Shown here: positions 19,065 to 28,419 of the stretch, piece by piece
How the letters are laid out: the number at the start of each line of letters is the position of its first letter
Position numbering within the stretch: the first letter of the stretch is position 1
From: Bacillus sp. JCM 19058
GTDB lineage: Bacteria > Bacillota > Bacilli > Bacillales_H > Bacillaceae_D
Direction of reading: 5' to 3'
DNA: 64,000 bases
NCBI GenBank assembly: GCA_001310555.1
Contig: BAXO01000014.1
Location: 12,340-76,339, forward strand
The notes under the pieces: generated by a model
Database searches by the model: none
The model's input: only the letters and a program-made list of their open reading frames with translations
Told to the model about the DNA's origin: nothing
Position numbers and translations under genes: made by a program

Positions 19065-19538
19065 TTATATGTAGTCTAAGTATTTCTTTTCAAGATAATT
19101 ATTAATTCCACTTTTCAACGATTCCTTGTTTTGAAGAACGTAAGTAACCCATGCGTCTCGTTCATAAGAAATTATGGCAAGTTCCCAAACACATGCGCCT
19201 GCAATATTGCTGTTTGTGATTTCTTCAAATTCCTCTGGAGACTCAAAAGATGATTTATACACCTTTGTAATTAGCATGTTCCCTTCTACCCACCAATTAA
19301 CAAGTGTAAAAATCGCCTCACTAGCTTCATGAGAAATGACAAACGCAACTTTATATGAGTTACCTTCTTGATCTGCTTCGTTTAAGTTCTGTTTTGCTAA
19401 TCGTTTTGACTCATCAAACAATTTAGTTGATATTGCACTTCGCTTCTTTGTAATACGATACATTTTGACAGCCCAAGAGTTTATCTCCAAATTTTCCATC
19501 CATTCAATATGTCGCTTTCTATAACCGCTACGATCCAA
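19065..19538 (-). CDS. Hypothetical protein inside the thiamine operon
   Basis: 157 residues, frame intact. TTG at 19538 follows AAAGGGGAG with good spacing. The sequence (IEWMENLEINSWAVKMYRIT, VAFVISHEASEAIFTLVNWW VEGNMLITKVYKSS, ACVWELAIISYERDAWVTYV LQNKE, INNYLEKKYLDYI) resembles small cytosolic proteins of unknown function. No motif that I can assign. It sits between thiO and thiD on the same strand, 43 bases before thiD, but is A/T-richer than the flanking thi genes and is probably an insertion into the operon. Confidence 0.65.
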   Translation of the reverse strand: MDRSGYRKRHIEWMENLEINSWAVKMYRITKKRSAISTKLFDESKRLAKQNLNEADQEGNSYKVAFVISHEASEAIFTLVNWWVEGNMLITKVYKSSFESPEEFEEITNSNIAGACVWELAIISYERDAWVTYVLQNKESLKSGINNYLEKKYLDYI

Positions 19539-19636
19539 TGTAAACTCCCCTTTAAGTGAGAATTAAATATACGTTTACAGATTTGAGCTTGTTTATTTTC
19601 ATTTCAACCGAGCATTTTCATAAGGCCAGCTTCTCC

Positions 19637-20747
19637 TTATGTAAAACGTTCCGGTTTGAAGCACTCAATCGGAGCAGCCGGCGATTGGCCTTCAATGAGG
19701 TCAGCTACCGTTATCGCCGTAATAGGACTGAGCAGAATACCGTTGCGATAATGCCCGCACGCCATAATTACTTGGGGAGCCGCCTCTAGCTCTCCGATAA
19801 GCGGGTAGCCATCCTGCGTAGCTGGCCTGAGCCCAGCCCAGCGGTGGAATGGCTTCAGTTCCTTTAAAAAGGGGAAAATCTGATGATTCCAGTTTGTTAA
19901 GCGCTCAATCCCTTGCTCGGTCACCTCCGTTTGGAATCCTGCGATATCCTCTGATGCTCCGTTCACTAATGTACCGTTCGCTTTCGGAACTAAATAGCCT
20001 TGGCTCGAATAAAGAATATGCTTGATCGTATTAGGTGGAAGCTCATACGCGCAGATTTGGCCGCGAATCGGATAAATCGGAATAGGAAAAGCAAACGTTT
20101 CTGCCAGCTCCTGCGCCCATGCTCCCGTGCATACAACAAGACGATCCGCATTAAAGCTCCTACCGTTCCTTGCCCGCAAAACGACTCCATTTTTCCATTC
20201 GTCAATCTCAACAGCTTGAAGCTCATCTTCGATGACAACACCATTATTCCGACAGGCCGCTTCCAACGCCCGAACATAGTCTGGCGCAAACAGATGGCTC
20301 TCCTCAGGGTAGTACATCGCTGCAACAACAGACGGAGCAAGCTCGGGTTCAAGCGCTCTCGCTTGCGCTCCTGTTAATAAATCAGCCTCTGCCCCCCATT
20401 CCCTCTGCCAAGCCAGTCTCGTTTCAAGTGACAATATGTCTGCCTCGTGGTAAACGATATGAAGGCTGCCGGATTGCGAAAATTCAAACTTATGCTTGGA
20501 AATCCGCTGCACCTCAGCTTGCCACTCTGGGTAAAGGCGAAGGCTGGCTAAGCAAAGGTGAAAAAAAATCATCGGGATCCTCTTCAATTTCTGAAAAAGG
20601 AGCGAGCATGCCTGCTGCGGCTCCCGACGCTTGTCCGCCACACCGTCCCTTCTCAAGAATGGTCACTTGATAGCCTCTACGACTCAGCTCAAAGGCTGAG
20701 GCTAAGCCTATGACTCCACCACCTAATATCGCGATCTTCTCTCTCAC
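19637..20747 (-). CDS. thiO: Glycine oxidase ThiO (frame broken)
   Basis: FAD enzyme that makes iminoglycine for the thiazole ring. N-terminal Rossmann motif IAILGGGVIGLASAFELSRR then VTILEKGRCGGQASGAAAGM LAPFSE; substrate domain with QSGSLHIVYHEADILSLE, PELAPSVVAAMYYPEESHLF AP; second FAD region RLVVCTGAWAQELAE, PIRGQICAYELPP, HRWAGLRPATQDGYPLIGEL and a final HYRNGILLSPITA. GTG at 20747 follows AGGAAGTGAGC; a GTG nine bases upstream is possible. The A8 run at 20561-20568 breaks the frame. About 370 residues as expected. Confidence 0.88.
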
Positions 20748-20809
20748 TTCGCTCACTTCCTATCCCAAGACGTTATCAAACGCTGTTTTCACGTATTGCT
20801 ATTCGTCGG

Positions 20810-20941
20810 TCAGGCTTTCTGCTGGATCATATGGGCTAAAGGAGCCAAGAGGCTTACTAGCTTATCGAGCCATGAATAAACGCGATTAAAAAAAGCTTCT
20901 TCCATTGAGGGTGACTCTCCCTCAGCCTCCTCCTGCTCCAA
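20810..20941 (-). CDS. Small ORF (43 residues) between thiG and thiO
   Basis: TTG at 20941 has an excellent ribosome site (AAAGGGGAGG, eight bases away). The product starts MEQEEAEGESPSMEEAFFNR and ends LVSLLAPLAHMIQQKA: an acidic N-terminus and an amphipathic, partly hydrophobic C-terminal helix (VYSWLDKLVSLLAPLAHMIQ). Frame intact. It could be a membrane-associated microprotein or just a translated leader for thiO. Not recognised; support is the ribosome site, clean frame and position. Confidence 0.45.
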   Translation of the reverse strand: MEQEEAEGESPSMEEAFFNRVYSWLDKLVSLLAPLAHMIQQKA

Positions 20942-21118
20942 TAAAGAACCTCCCCTTTCATGCACCCCTTTCCCGTCGAAAACAGGATGCCCTCTACTAG
21001 TCGAACAAGGGCGGCTCTTGGTTCCCTTCTCTCAACAGGGCGACTTTTTCCAACGGGGGCGACTACGCTGACTCGTTCTTTACAAGCTATCTATTTGGGC
21101 AAAAATGTGGCGAAACCG

Positions 21119-21872
21119 CTACTTGCTGTTGCGTATTTCTTTTTTTTCTATTCTGCCTGCTTCATACGAAAGTCGGCCTGCCTCAATCGCGTATTTCATG
21201 GCCTTAGCCATTTTTACCGGATCCTTTGCTTTTGCCACCGGAGTATTCATTAGGACACCATCGGCTCCAAGCTCCATTGCTTTCGCGACATCAGCGCCTG
21301 AGCCGAGGCCAGCATCAACAATTATCGGGACATTAGCCTGCTCAGCAATTAGCTCAATATTATAAGGGTTTAATATTCCAAGTCCCGTACCGATCGGAGC
21401 TCCACCAGGCATGACCGCAGCTGCACCAGCCTCTTCAAGTCGCCGGCAAAGAATCGGGTCGTCGGACGTATACGGGAGGACAGTAAATCCTTCCTTGACT
21501 AGTGTTTCTGTGGCCCGCAGCGTTTCCACTGGATCTGGCAAAAGCGTCTTTTCATCGACGCTGATCTCAACTTTGATCCAATCACTCAATCCTGATGCGC
21601 GGGCAAGGCGGGCAATCCGAATCGCTTCTTCGGCTGTTTTTGCACCCGATGTATTAGGCAAATACGTAAAGGTCTGCCCTTTGAGGTGCTGTAAAATCGC
21701 ATCCTCTGCAGGAGCCTCCAGGTTGACACGTCGTATAGCAAACGTGAGAACCTCCGTACCTGAGGCACGAATCGCTTCATTTTGAACAAATGGATTTGGA
21801 TAACGGCCTGTGCCGAGGAAAAAGCGCGAGGTCAATTTTTTTTCCACCAATAACTATGCTTTTGCGCTTCAC
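21119..21872 (-). CDS. thiG: Thiazole synthase ThiG (frame broken near start)
   Basis: Forms the thiazole phosphate ring from DXP, ThiS thiocarboxylate and iminoglycine. TIM-barrel enzyme of about 250 residues: [24 protein letters not shown] (catalytic Lys replaced by R-R at the usual AIRRV site, normal for ThiG), [110 protein letters not shown] at 21872 follows GGAGGGTGATAGGCA; the T8 run 21836-21843 must lose one base, giving [17 protein letters not shown]. Overlaps the ThiS ribosome region closely. Confidence 0.9.
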
Positions 21873-21878
21873 TGCCTA

Positions 21879-22076
21879 TCACCCTCCTCCAACAAAATGG
21901 ACGAGCTCAATTCTCGTTTGCGGCTGAAGCTCCGTCCTGTCCCAATAATCACGCTCAATAATTTTCCCGTTGACTTCGGTGACGACTAGGTGTGCGTCCA
22001 GTTCAAAATGCTTGACTACTTCATCAAGCGTTGTCACCGCTAGATCATGGCTCTTCCCGTTAATATTCAATTCCAA
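21879..22076 (-). CDS. thiS: Sulfur carrier protein ThiS
   Basis: 65 residues, frame intact. Ubiquitin-like fold: MELNINGKSHDLAVTTLDEV at the N-terminus and LQPQTRIELVHFVGGG at the C-terminus; the terminal Gly-Gly is adenylated by ThiF and then carries the sulfur for ThiG. Only two bases separate it from thiE and six from thiG, so the three are translated together. Confidence 0.93.
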   Translation of the reverse strand: MELNINGKSHDLAVTTLDEVVKHFELDAHLVVTEVNGKIIERDYWDRTELQPQTRIELVHFVGGG

Positions 22077-22078
22077 TT

Positions 22079-22710
22079 TTATTCCTCCTTGCCTTTATCC
22101 AGTCGTTCCCGAAACTGTTGCGAGACTTGGCGAACGTCCTTTGCGCCGACGATTTCGCTAATCATACATACCCGTTTAGCACCAGCAGCCAATACTTCTT
22201 CAACGTTGTGAAGCTTAATTCCACCGATAGCAACGAAGGGAATTGAGATTTCGGCAGCCACCTGCCGGATATAAGCAGTTGTTACTGGCGCAACGACATC
22301 CTCCTTGCTCTTTGTCGTAAAAATCGGACCGACTCCGATATAATCGGCACCGCCGGCTTCAGCCTCATGCGCCTCCTCTATTTGATGAGTCGATACGCCG
22401 ATGATTTTATTTGAACCGACGATTCGCCGTACGTCTTTTAATGGCAAATCATCCTGCCAACGTGGACCCCAGCAGCATCAACGGCTAAAGCGACATCAAT
22501 ATGATCATTAATGATAAGAGGAACATCATACTTTCGGGCCAGGTCCTGTAACGCCTTGGCCTTATTCAATACTTCCCGCTTCGAGCTTTTTTTATCACGA
22601 AGCTGAATGATATCAGCACCACCTTGAATCGCTGCTTCCATTACCTCTATTAGCCCGCGATTCGGGTGGAACTCTTCCCCGGTAATCACATATAACTGAA
22701 AATCCCTCAC
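22079..22710 (-). CDS. thiE: Thiamine phosphate synthase (ThiE/TenI family, frame broken)
   Basis: Joins HMP-PP and thiazole phosphate, or (TenI) aromatises the thiazole tautomer. Product: FQLYVITGEEFHPNRGLIEV, GGADIIQLRDKKSSKREVLN, VPLIINDHIDVALAVDAAGV HVGQDDLPLKDVRR (after one missing base near 22444), IIGVSTHQIEEAHEAEAGGA DYIGVGPIFTTKSKED and IPFVAIGGI. GTG at 22710 follows AAAGGAG. First gene of the operon behind the TPP riboswitch, in the place where B. subtilis has tenI, so TenI is the alternative name. About 210 residues. Confidence 0.82.
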
Positions 22711-22733
22711 TGTAAAATCTCCTTTCACAGACA

Positions 22734-22768
22734 ATAAAAAAACCGCATACCAACGGTGGAAATGCGGC
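22734..22768 (-). terminator. Terminator of the TPP riboswitch
   Basis: On the minus strand CCGCAT (22743-22748 complement) and ATGCGG form a stem followed by a T7 tract just before thiE. Placed right after the aptamer, it is the expression platform for transcription attenuation. Confidence 0.8.
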
Positions 22769-22798
22769 TACTACATAATGATACATTCATTTGTAGTG

Positions 22799-22888
22799 AA
22801 CTTTCCTACGCTGGTACCAACCAGATCAGGTTCGAGGGTAAAAGGAAACTACCTTTTTCTCAGCCTATTGATATAGGCACCCCTAGTT
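22799..22888 (-). ncRNA. TPP riboswitch (THI element)
   Basis: The minus strand carries the conserved THI-box pieces in order: ACTAGGGGTGCC, GGCTGAGA, an extended P3 arm (AAAAAGG...CCTTTT), then ACCCTCGAACCTGATCTGGT and TACCAGCGTAGGAAAG. TPP binding should favour the terminator downstream and switch off thiE-thiS-thiG-thiO-thiD. Confidence 0.95.
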
Positions 22889-22950
22889 TTCTACATCCTA
22901 TTTGATTTGCTTCTATTATGACAGATTCATTCAGTTTTGCAAGCTTACAT

Positions 22951-24063
22951 TCAATCAACCAATTTTTCGACTGTTCTTTCGTTCAAATGAAGAATGCTCT
23001 CAAAACGATTCCCGAAAAGTAACAAATCTTCATTCGGCGACAGAAGCATTGGCACATGCTCGTCAAACTGAAAAATGTTGACCTCTTCATTTTTACTTAC
23101 ATCAAAGCGCACGAGCTCGTACCCGCCGTCATAGTTAATAAAATCACCACTGTATTTGGGCTTGACATAATAAAAAGCATCAGTCATAGCTCCATACACA
23201 TGAAAAGGAATCCACCATTGATCCGAGTATGTATTTAGAATAGGCACCTCGAATCGACTGCTCGCCTTTTCCCCTTCAAAAAATGTATATGTCGAATTTA
23301 ATTCGTACAAAGAGTCAACGCCTACTTGCAGCAATCGTTGGTTAGCGAAGCCCATAAAGCTATTACATCATCCCGGATATGTTCAGTATCGCCATTACTC
23401 AATTGATAGGCATAAAGAGGTGCTTGGTAATCGGGTTCCAGTTGATCCCAGTTCAAATAACCGATGACGTCCTCTGCCAACCACTGAAAATAGCTGTTGT
23501 CCAGCGGTAAGGCGTTCACCTGCTCCTCCTCAACATTGATATAATAAGTATCCAGCTCCCAATCAGGCAAATAGCTGACAAGGATTAGTTCTTCTTTCTT
23601 GTAAGGATTCCAATAAATAGAATATTGCTCGCCATATTCCTCAAATTCCAGTCGGACATTCCCTGTTTCGTCAACGATCACGAATACAGCATTTTCTTCT
23701 TGATCGAGATAGTGAATAGCAAACAGGGAACGATTAAGATTCGCTTGAACATCGATAATAAAGCCTTCTATTTCAAAAAAAGGTTGAGTATGCCCCAGCA
23801 TAAATTTGGTACGCTTGGAGGGAGGAAATTTCTTGATCCTGCTTCAAGTATAAAACCGAAGCTTCGTCATACCATTCAACGACTTCTACGAAGGAAGAGC
23901 TATGATTGATCGGCTGAATCGAGGGACCGCTAAAAAACGATGAAGGTGCTTCATGCTTTTGTAATAAATTAATATTACGATGCGGCAGCAATTGGCTCTC
24001 CCGGTTTGCAGAGCATGCTGTTGTCAAGGCGAACAACAGGCAAACGATCAACAGTTTTTTCAA
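22951..24063 (-). CDS. yqgU: Lipoprotein, YqgU-like (frame broken)
   Basis: TTG at 24063 follows GGGAGGGG and gives MKKLLIVCLLFALTTACSAN, a signal peptide with lipobox LTTAC (Cys about residue 17). The 370-residue mature part has repeating short strands with N/D turns (FIIDVQANLNRSLFAIHYLD, LILVSYLPDWELDTYYINVE, FVVY-like WWIPFHVYGAMTDAFYYVKP, HVPMLLSPNEDLLLFGNR), suggesting a beta-propeller. B. subtilis YqgU, from the same yqg region, has this build. Frame changes lie near 23810 and 23352. The role is unknown. Confidence 0.65.
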
Positions 24064-24241
24064 CGTACCCCTCCCCTCGCTAAGCACAGTTTTATGTCAT
24101 CTTCCATTCTTTTACTTTCTATTATCTCATACAACAGTAAAAACAAATTACATTCTTTTTGACAAAAAAAAGCTCTATTTCTATTAACGTATCTAACTCG
24201 GGAAAGGTTTCACGAAATAACAAATGATCACAAACTCGACA

Positions 24242-24281
24242 GAAAAACATCTAAGCCAAATTCTATTAGCTCAGATGTTTT
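24242..24281 (-). terminator. Terminator after aspartase gene
   Basis: On the minus strand AAACATCTGAGC pairs with GCTTAGATGTTT (one mismatch) across a loop and is followed by TTTTTC. Confidence 0.65.
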
Positions 24282-24285
24282 CTAT

Positions 24286-25702
24286 CTACCCGTAAATAAA
24301 TCGGGCTCCTGCAATACCGGGCTTTGTCATTTCTTTAGCATTCAGGATCTCATTTAATTCCTCTTCAGATAAAATGCCTCTTTCCAAACAAATTTCCCGT
24401 ACCGAACGCTGAGTTTGTATCGCTTCTTTCGCTACTCGCGTTGCTACCTCATAACCAACATGCGGATTAATTGCGGTAATAATGCCAACGCTTTTCTCTA
24501 CCATTCGCGGCAATGCTCAATATTCGCGGTAATTCCTTCAATCGCAAACTCACGGAATACCCTCATTCCATTTTGTAAAATCGAAAAGGATTGCAGCAAA
24601 TTAAATACGAGTACAGGCTCCATTACATTTAGCTCTAGTTGTCCCGCCTCTGATGCGAGGCTGATCGTTTGGTCGTTGCCGATCACTTGGAACGAAATTT
24701 GGTTGATTACTTCACACATGACCGGATTCACTTTTCCAGGCATAATCGATGAGCCTGGCTGTCTGGCAGGTAAATTAATCTCATTAAGACCCGTTCGCGG
24801 TCCGGAACTCATTAGCCTTAAATCATTAGCTATTTTTGATAAATTAATAGCGAGTATCTTTAATGCACCCGATAATTCCGTATACGCATCCGTATTTTGG
24901 GTAGCATCAACGAGGTTCTCAGATGTTACGAGCGGAAAGCCAGTAATCTCTGCAAGATACCCCGATACTTTTTCGATGTATTCAGGCTTTGCATTTAAGC
25001 CCGTCCCTACCGCTGTCGCTCCCATATTGATTTCATACAAGTGATCGACCGAACGGTTGATGCGTTTCAAATCACGCTAAGTACGCGACTATAGGCGCCG
25101 AACTCCTGACCGAGGCGAATTGGGACCGCATCCTGAAGGTGAGTTCTACCCATCTTCAAGACATTGTCAAAATCGGTTTCCTTTTGCTTCAAAGCCTTGA
25201 TTAATTGCTCCAACGTTTCAGTTAATCCCGCCGCCAGATGAAGGCAAGCAATATGAATCGCTGTTGGAAAAGCATCGTTCGTTGACTGGGCCATATTGAC
25301 ATGCGTGTTAGGACTGACACGGATATAATCGCCCTTTTTTTCCTCCCAATAACTCAATCGCCCGATTGGCGATAACTTCATTGGCATTCATATTAAACGA
25401 AGTTCCAGCTCCCCCTTGAATGGAATCGACGAGAAAATGGTCAGAAAGCTTCCCTTCTGTCACTTCTTCTGCGGCACGAATAATCGCATCAGCAATTTTA
25501 CTCGATAATACCCCTACATCACGATTTGCCATCGCTGCCGCTTTTTTTTGACAAAGCCCAAACCTCGTATTAGCTCTGGATGAGGTGTGTATCCAGTAAT
25601 GGGGAAGTTTTCAAGAGCGCGCTTCGTCTGGATCCCGTAGTAAGCATCAGCAGGAACTTGTTTTTCACCGAGTAAATCTCGTTCTGTCCGAAATTTAGTC
25701 AT
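24286..25702 (-). CDS. aspA: Aspartate ammonia-lyase (frame broken)
   Basis: Deaminates aspartate to fumarate. About 470 residues of the fumarase/aspartase superfamily: [52 protein letters not shown] (aspartase-type GGAGTSxNMNxNEVIAN), [80 protein letters not shown]. These separate it from fumC at 366. ATG at 25702 with AAGGAG upstream. Four or more frame changes, near 25545, 25335, 25076 and 24505. C-terminus [16 protein letters not shown]. Called ansB in B. subtilis. Confidence 0.9.
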
Positions 25703-25833
25703 CCTCCAAAATCTCCTTCTTTCTTGATGATACCTGTCAATGTTATACAGCTTCTCCATTATAGCATCTTTCTTCCAATAAAAAAAGCTTTGTCCGTTAC
25801 AATATTTTATGGTAAATCGTTCAGAAGGTGATC

Positions 25834-26799
25834 CTAACTGTGCTTTTGTTTCGCAAGCCATGCACCGCCAATGACACCGGCATCGTTTCCAAGTGTTGCA
25901 ATTTTAAACTCGGTCCCTTCTGCTACACGTTCAAGAGCAAATGTATTAAAATGTTTTACCAATGGCTCTATTAATGCGTTTCCAGCTTTAGAAACGCCAC
26001 CGCCAATGACAATCTTGTCCGGATTTATTGAATTTGACAGGTTCGCGAGCGCAAGTCCAAGATAAAAGGCCGTATGATCAAGCACCTGTTGCGCCCAAGC
26101 ATCACCTGCATTGACTGCCTCAAATACATCCTTTGCAGTCAGTGCGCCGTTTTTTAAATAAATGGCTTGAAGACTACTATCCGGATGCGCTTTCAAACCT
26201 TCTGTAGCCGTACGAACAATTCCAGTAGCAGAGGCAATCGTTTCTAAACAGCCTGTTTTCCCACAATTACATGGAGCTCCTCCTTCTGGAATCGATGTAA
26301 TGTGACCTATTTCACCAGCCATGCCGTTAGCCCCGTGCAAGATTTGGCCGTTAGCGACAATTCCGCCGCCGACTCCGGTTCCTAAAGTCACAAAAAGAAT
26401 ATTTTCAGCCTCTCCACCAGCTCCTCGCCACATTTCTCCTAACGCAGCAATATTGGCATCGTTGTCGACTACTACGGGAAGGTTCGTTTCCGTTTCAAGA
26501 AGCTCTCTTAAATGGAAGTCTCTCCAGCCAATATTCACCGCTAAGTAAATGTAGCCCGTCTCCATTTCAATAAAGCCCGGCGCTCCCATCCCGATCGCTA
26601 GCAGCCTGTTGCTCGGTTCATTTAGTTCGTCCAGCTTTTCGGTTATCGACTGAGCAATATCAGTCGGGATTTGCTTGCCGCCATCGCTCGTATTCGTTGG
26701 AATTTCCCATTTCTTAAGTAAATCCCCTTCTTGAGAAATAAATGCCATCTTTACCGTTGTTCCCCCAACATCAATACCTACATACCATTTTTCGCTCAT
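25834..26799 (-). CDS. glcK: ROK-family glucokinase
   Basis: 321 residues, frame intact. Phosphorylates glucose with [23 protein letters not shown] at the N-terminus is the ATP phosphate loop; [20 protein letters not shown] holds the catalytic Asp; [34 protein letters not shown] and the zinc motif [17 protein letters not shown] are complete; [16 protein letters not shown] closes the fold. ATG at 26799 follows AAGGTGGAGAAGG. Follows yqgQ by about 16 bases, as in B. subtilis (yqgR). Confidence 0.94.
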   Translation of the reverse strand: MSEKWYVGIDVGGTTVKMAFISQEGDLLKKWEIPTNTSDGGKQIPTDIAQSITEKLDELNEPSNRLLAIGMGAPGFIEMETGYIYLAVNIGWRDFHLRELLETETNLPVVVDNDANIAALGEMWRGAGGEAENILFVTLGTGVGGGIVANGQILHGANGMAGEIGHITSIPEGGAPCNCGKTGCLETIASATGIVRTATEGLKAHPDSSLQAIYLKNGALTAKDVFEAVNAGDAWAQQVLDHTAFYLGLALANLSNSINPDKIVIGGGVSKAGNALIEPLVKHFNTFALERVAEGTEFKIATLGNDAGVIGGAWLAKQKHS

Positions 26800-26815
26800 C
26801 CTTCTCCACCTTCTG

Positions 26816-27007
26816 CTATTCAGCTTGTTTTAACTCTTTTCGTAAAATGAGCAAAGCCTGCTGAAACACTGTTTTATCAATCAATCCCCACGAATGAAGC
26901 TCACGTACTTCCTCCTCCATTAAGGCAAGGTCAAGGGCACGATCTTTCGTATAAATGATTGTTCCGTGTCTCTTTAACAATTGCAAAACATCATAAAATG
27001 TATTCAC
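26816..27007 (-). CDS. yqgQ: YqgQ family small protein
   Basis: 63 residues, frame intact. GTG at 27007 (MNTFYDVLQLLKRHGTIIYT) follows AGGAGTGAGGTGAGC. The rest, DRALDLALMEEEVRELHSWG LIDKTVFQQALLILRKEL, is the YqgQ helical bundle that binds single-stranded nucleic acid in structures of the family; the cellular role is unknown. Sits just before glcK as in B. subtilis. Confidence 0.9.
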   Translation of the reverse strand: MNTFYDVLQLLKRHGTIIYTKDRALDLALMEEEVRELHSWGLIDKTVFQQALLILRKELKQAE

Positions 27008-27026
27008 TTCGCTCACCTCACTCCTA

Positions 27027-27543
27027 TTATAACAGCTTGAGCATCGATACGAAAAGGAGCCAAATGAGCGGAACGAACGGCGAAAAAGAATGACGCCAGA
27101 GCAGGCCACGCAATCGCTGTTGAATGAAAAGACCGACAAACAATGCGCACGAGAAAAGCATCGCTGAAAAGATAACAAAAATCACGCGAAAGCCAAATAA
27201 ACCGGCCTCGACCCCAATTAGAAAAAAAACAAGGCAACAAGCAAAAAGTACTAGCTTATCTTCGAAGTAAATGAAGCCAAGCGTTGGATGAAATCGCGAA
27301 AATGCGGCAACGATAAAAACGAGCGATAACATTACGACAACAAATTCCGTTATTCGCCAACTAAACCAACTCGGGATAAGGATTCCAAACAGCATACCGA
27401 AAAAGCAGACGAACAGAAACAGCAGCGCAAAAAAATAACAATATTCCTGGTCGTGGTTGTACTCTTGGAGCTGCGAACAAGCCTCCTATCGTTGCTCCGA
27501 GCGCAAAAACAAAGAATAAAATGACGATTCCGATCCACAACAT
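27027..27543 (-). CDS. Small multi-pass membrane protein (frame broken)
   Basis: About 170 residues with four or five hydrophobic segments: MLWIGIVILFFVFALGATIG, LLFFALLFLFVCFFGMLFGI, ITEFVVVMLSLVFIVAAF, LVLFACCLVFFLIGVEAG and FRVIFVIFSAMLFSCALFVG. The T7 run near 27436 carries one extra base. It precedes yqgQ and glcK on the same strand with a 20-base gap. No catalytic motif; function unknown. Confidence 0.6.
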
Positions 27544-27662
27544 GAACGCCCCCTTAAGTAAAAATAATCCTATTCTTCAGGCCTTCTATGATATGATATG
27601 TAATAAGAAAGGTAGGAAGGACAAGAAAACGAAAAAAAAGGAGAAAAAGGAGGGGAAAACCT

Positions 27663-28066
27663 GTGAATCAAAAAATGAAAGACATCATTGACAATGCTAT
27701 GTATGGGCCCCCTGAAACAAAGCCGGAAGAAAGACGGATTTTTTTTATCAACGATTACTGAAAGAATTCATTGTGCCTTGACGAAACGACAGGTTAGACA
27801 AAAAGGAGTTTATCCAGAGCTGATATCCCTTATGAAAACAGAACGTAATCTCCACATGTTTATTAATTGTAACCTTTCTTATCCAAGCTATTCTAATTAT
27901 ATACAGGAAGCGTCTAAGCACGGCATTCGCTTCACGATTGTGAAACCGCCGCGTCCAACTCCGATTGGTCTCGTTCTCGCGAATGAAACAAAAGCGATTG
28001 ATCAAACGAATTTTTTTTATTGAAGACCGTTTATTTGAGCTTGATATGGACGAGCACGAATCGTAG
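27663..28066 (+). CDS. yueI: YueI/DUF1694 family protein (frame broken)
   Basis: GTG at 27663 follows AAGGAGGGG. Product about 133 residues: MNQKMKDIIDNAMYGPPETK PEERR, then STITERIHCALTKRQVRQKG VYPELISLMK, NLHMFINCNLSYPSYSNYIQ EASKHGIRFTIV and PTPIGLVLANETKAID. This is the DUF1694 fold, related to ribosomal L7Ae-like proteins; the role is unknown. Two T8 runs (27740-27747 and 28012-28019) each break the frame; corrected end EDRLFELDMDEHES. Confidence 0.85.
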
Positions 28067-28069
28067 CCT

Positions 28070-28327
28070 ACCACCATTGCTTTTGTTTTTTTTAAGAAGA
28101 CCGGTCAATTTGCGCGTGTTGCTTTTATTATTTATGGTGGATTGGTCAATTACGAACGTTACGTAGGCAGGCATTCTGCAGACGGTGCTTTTGCTTTTAA
28201 AAGAAAAGCCGGCGGCCGAGACTACTATATTTTTTTACACATTTCCTTTCGGTACATTCAGAGTTTTGAAGGTCAGCAAATTGCCGCTTCGATTCAAGCC
28301 CTGCATAAAAAAAATGATGTCAAATAA
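28070..28327 (+). CDS. Possible small hypothetical protein after yueI
   Basis: An open frame follows yueI without its own clear ribosome site; it reads VNYERYVGRHSADGAFAFKR, then AGGRDYYIFLHISFRYIQSF EGQQIAASIQALHKKNDVK. Coding-like composition and a terminator immediately after support it, but the start is uncertain and a further run-length error at T8 28085-28092 is likely. Not recognised. Confidence 0.3.
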   Translation, partial: TTIAFVFFKKTGQFARVAFIIYGGLVNYERYVGRHSADGAFAFKRKAGGRDYYIFLHISFRYIQSFEGQQIAASIQALHKKNDVK

Positions 28328-28359
28328 CCCATCCTGTGCTAGAAACGGGATGGGTTTTG
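28327..28359 (+). terminator. Terminator after the yueI region
   Basis: ACCCATCC (28327-28334) pairs with GGATGGGT (28348-28355), then TTTT. Confidence 0.75.
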
Positions 28360-28419
28360 CGAGTCAATCTCCTTGTCGGAAAAGAAGACATAATGCCTAA
28401 GGTCGCGAAGGGGTAGCAA

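Noticed and set aside
24286..25702. A second fumarase
   Set aside because: [19 protein letters not shown] and other signatures are those of aspartase.
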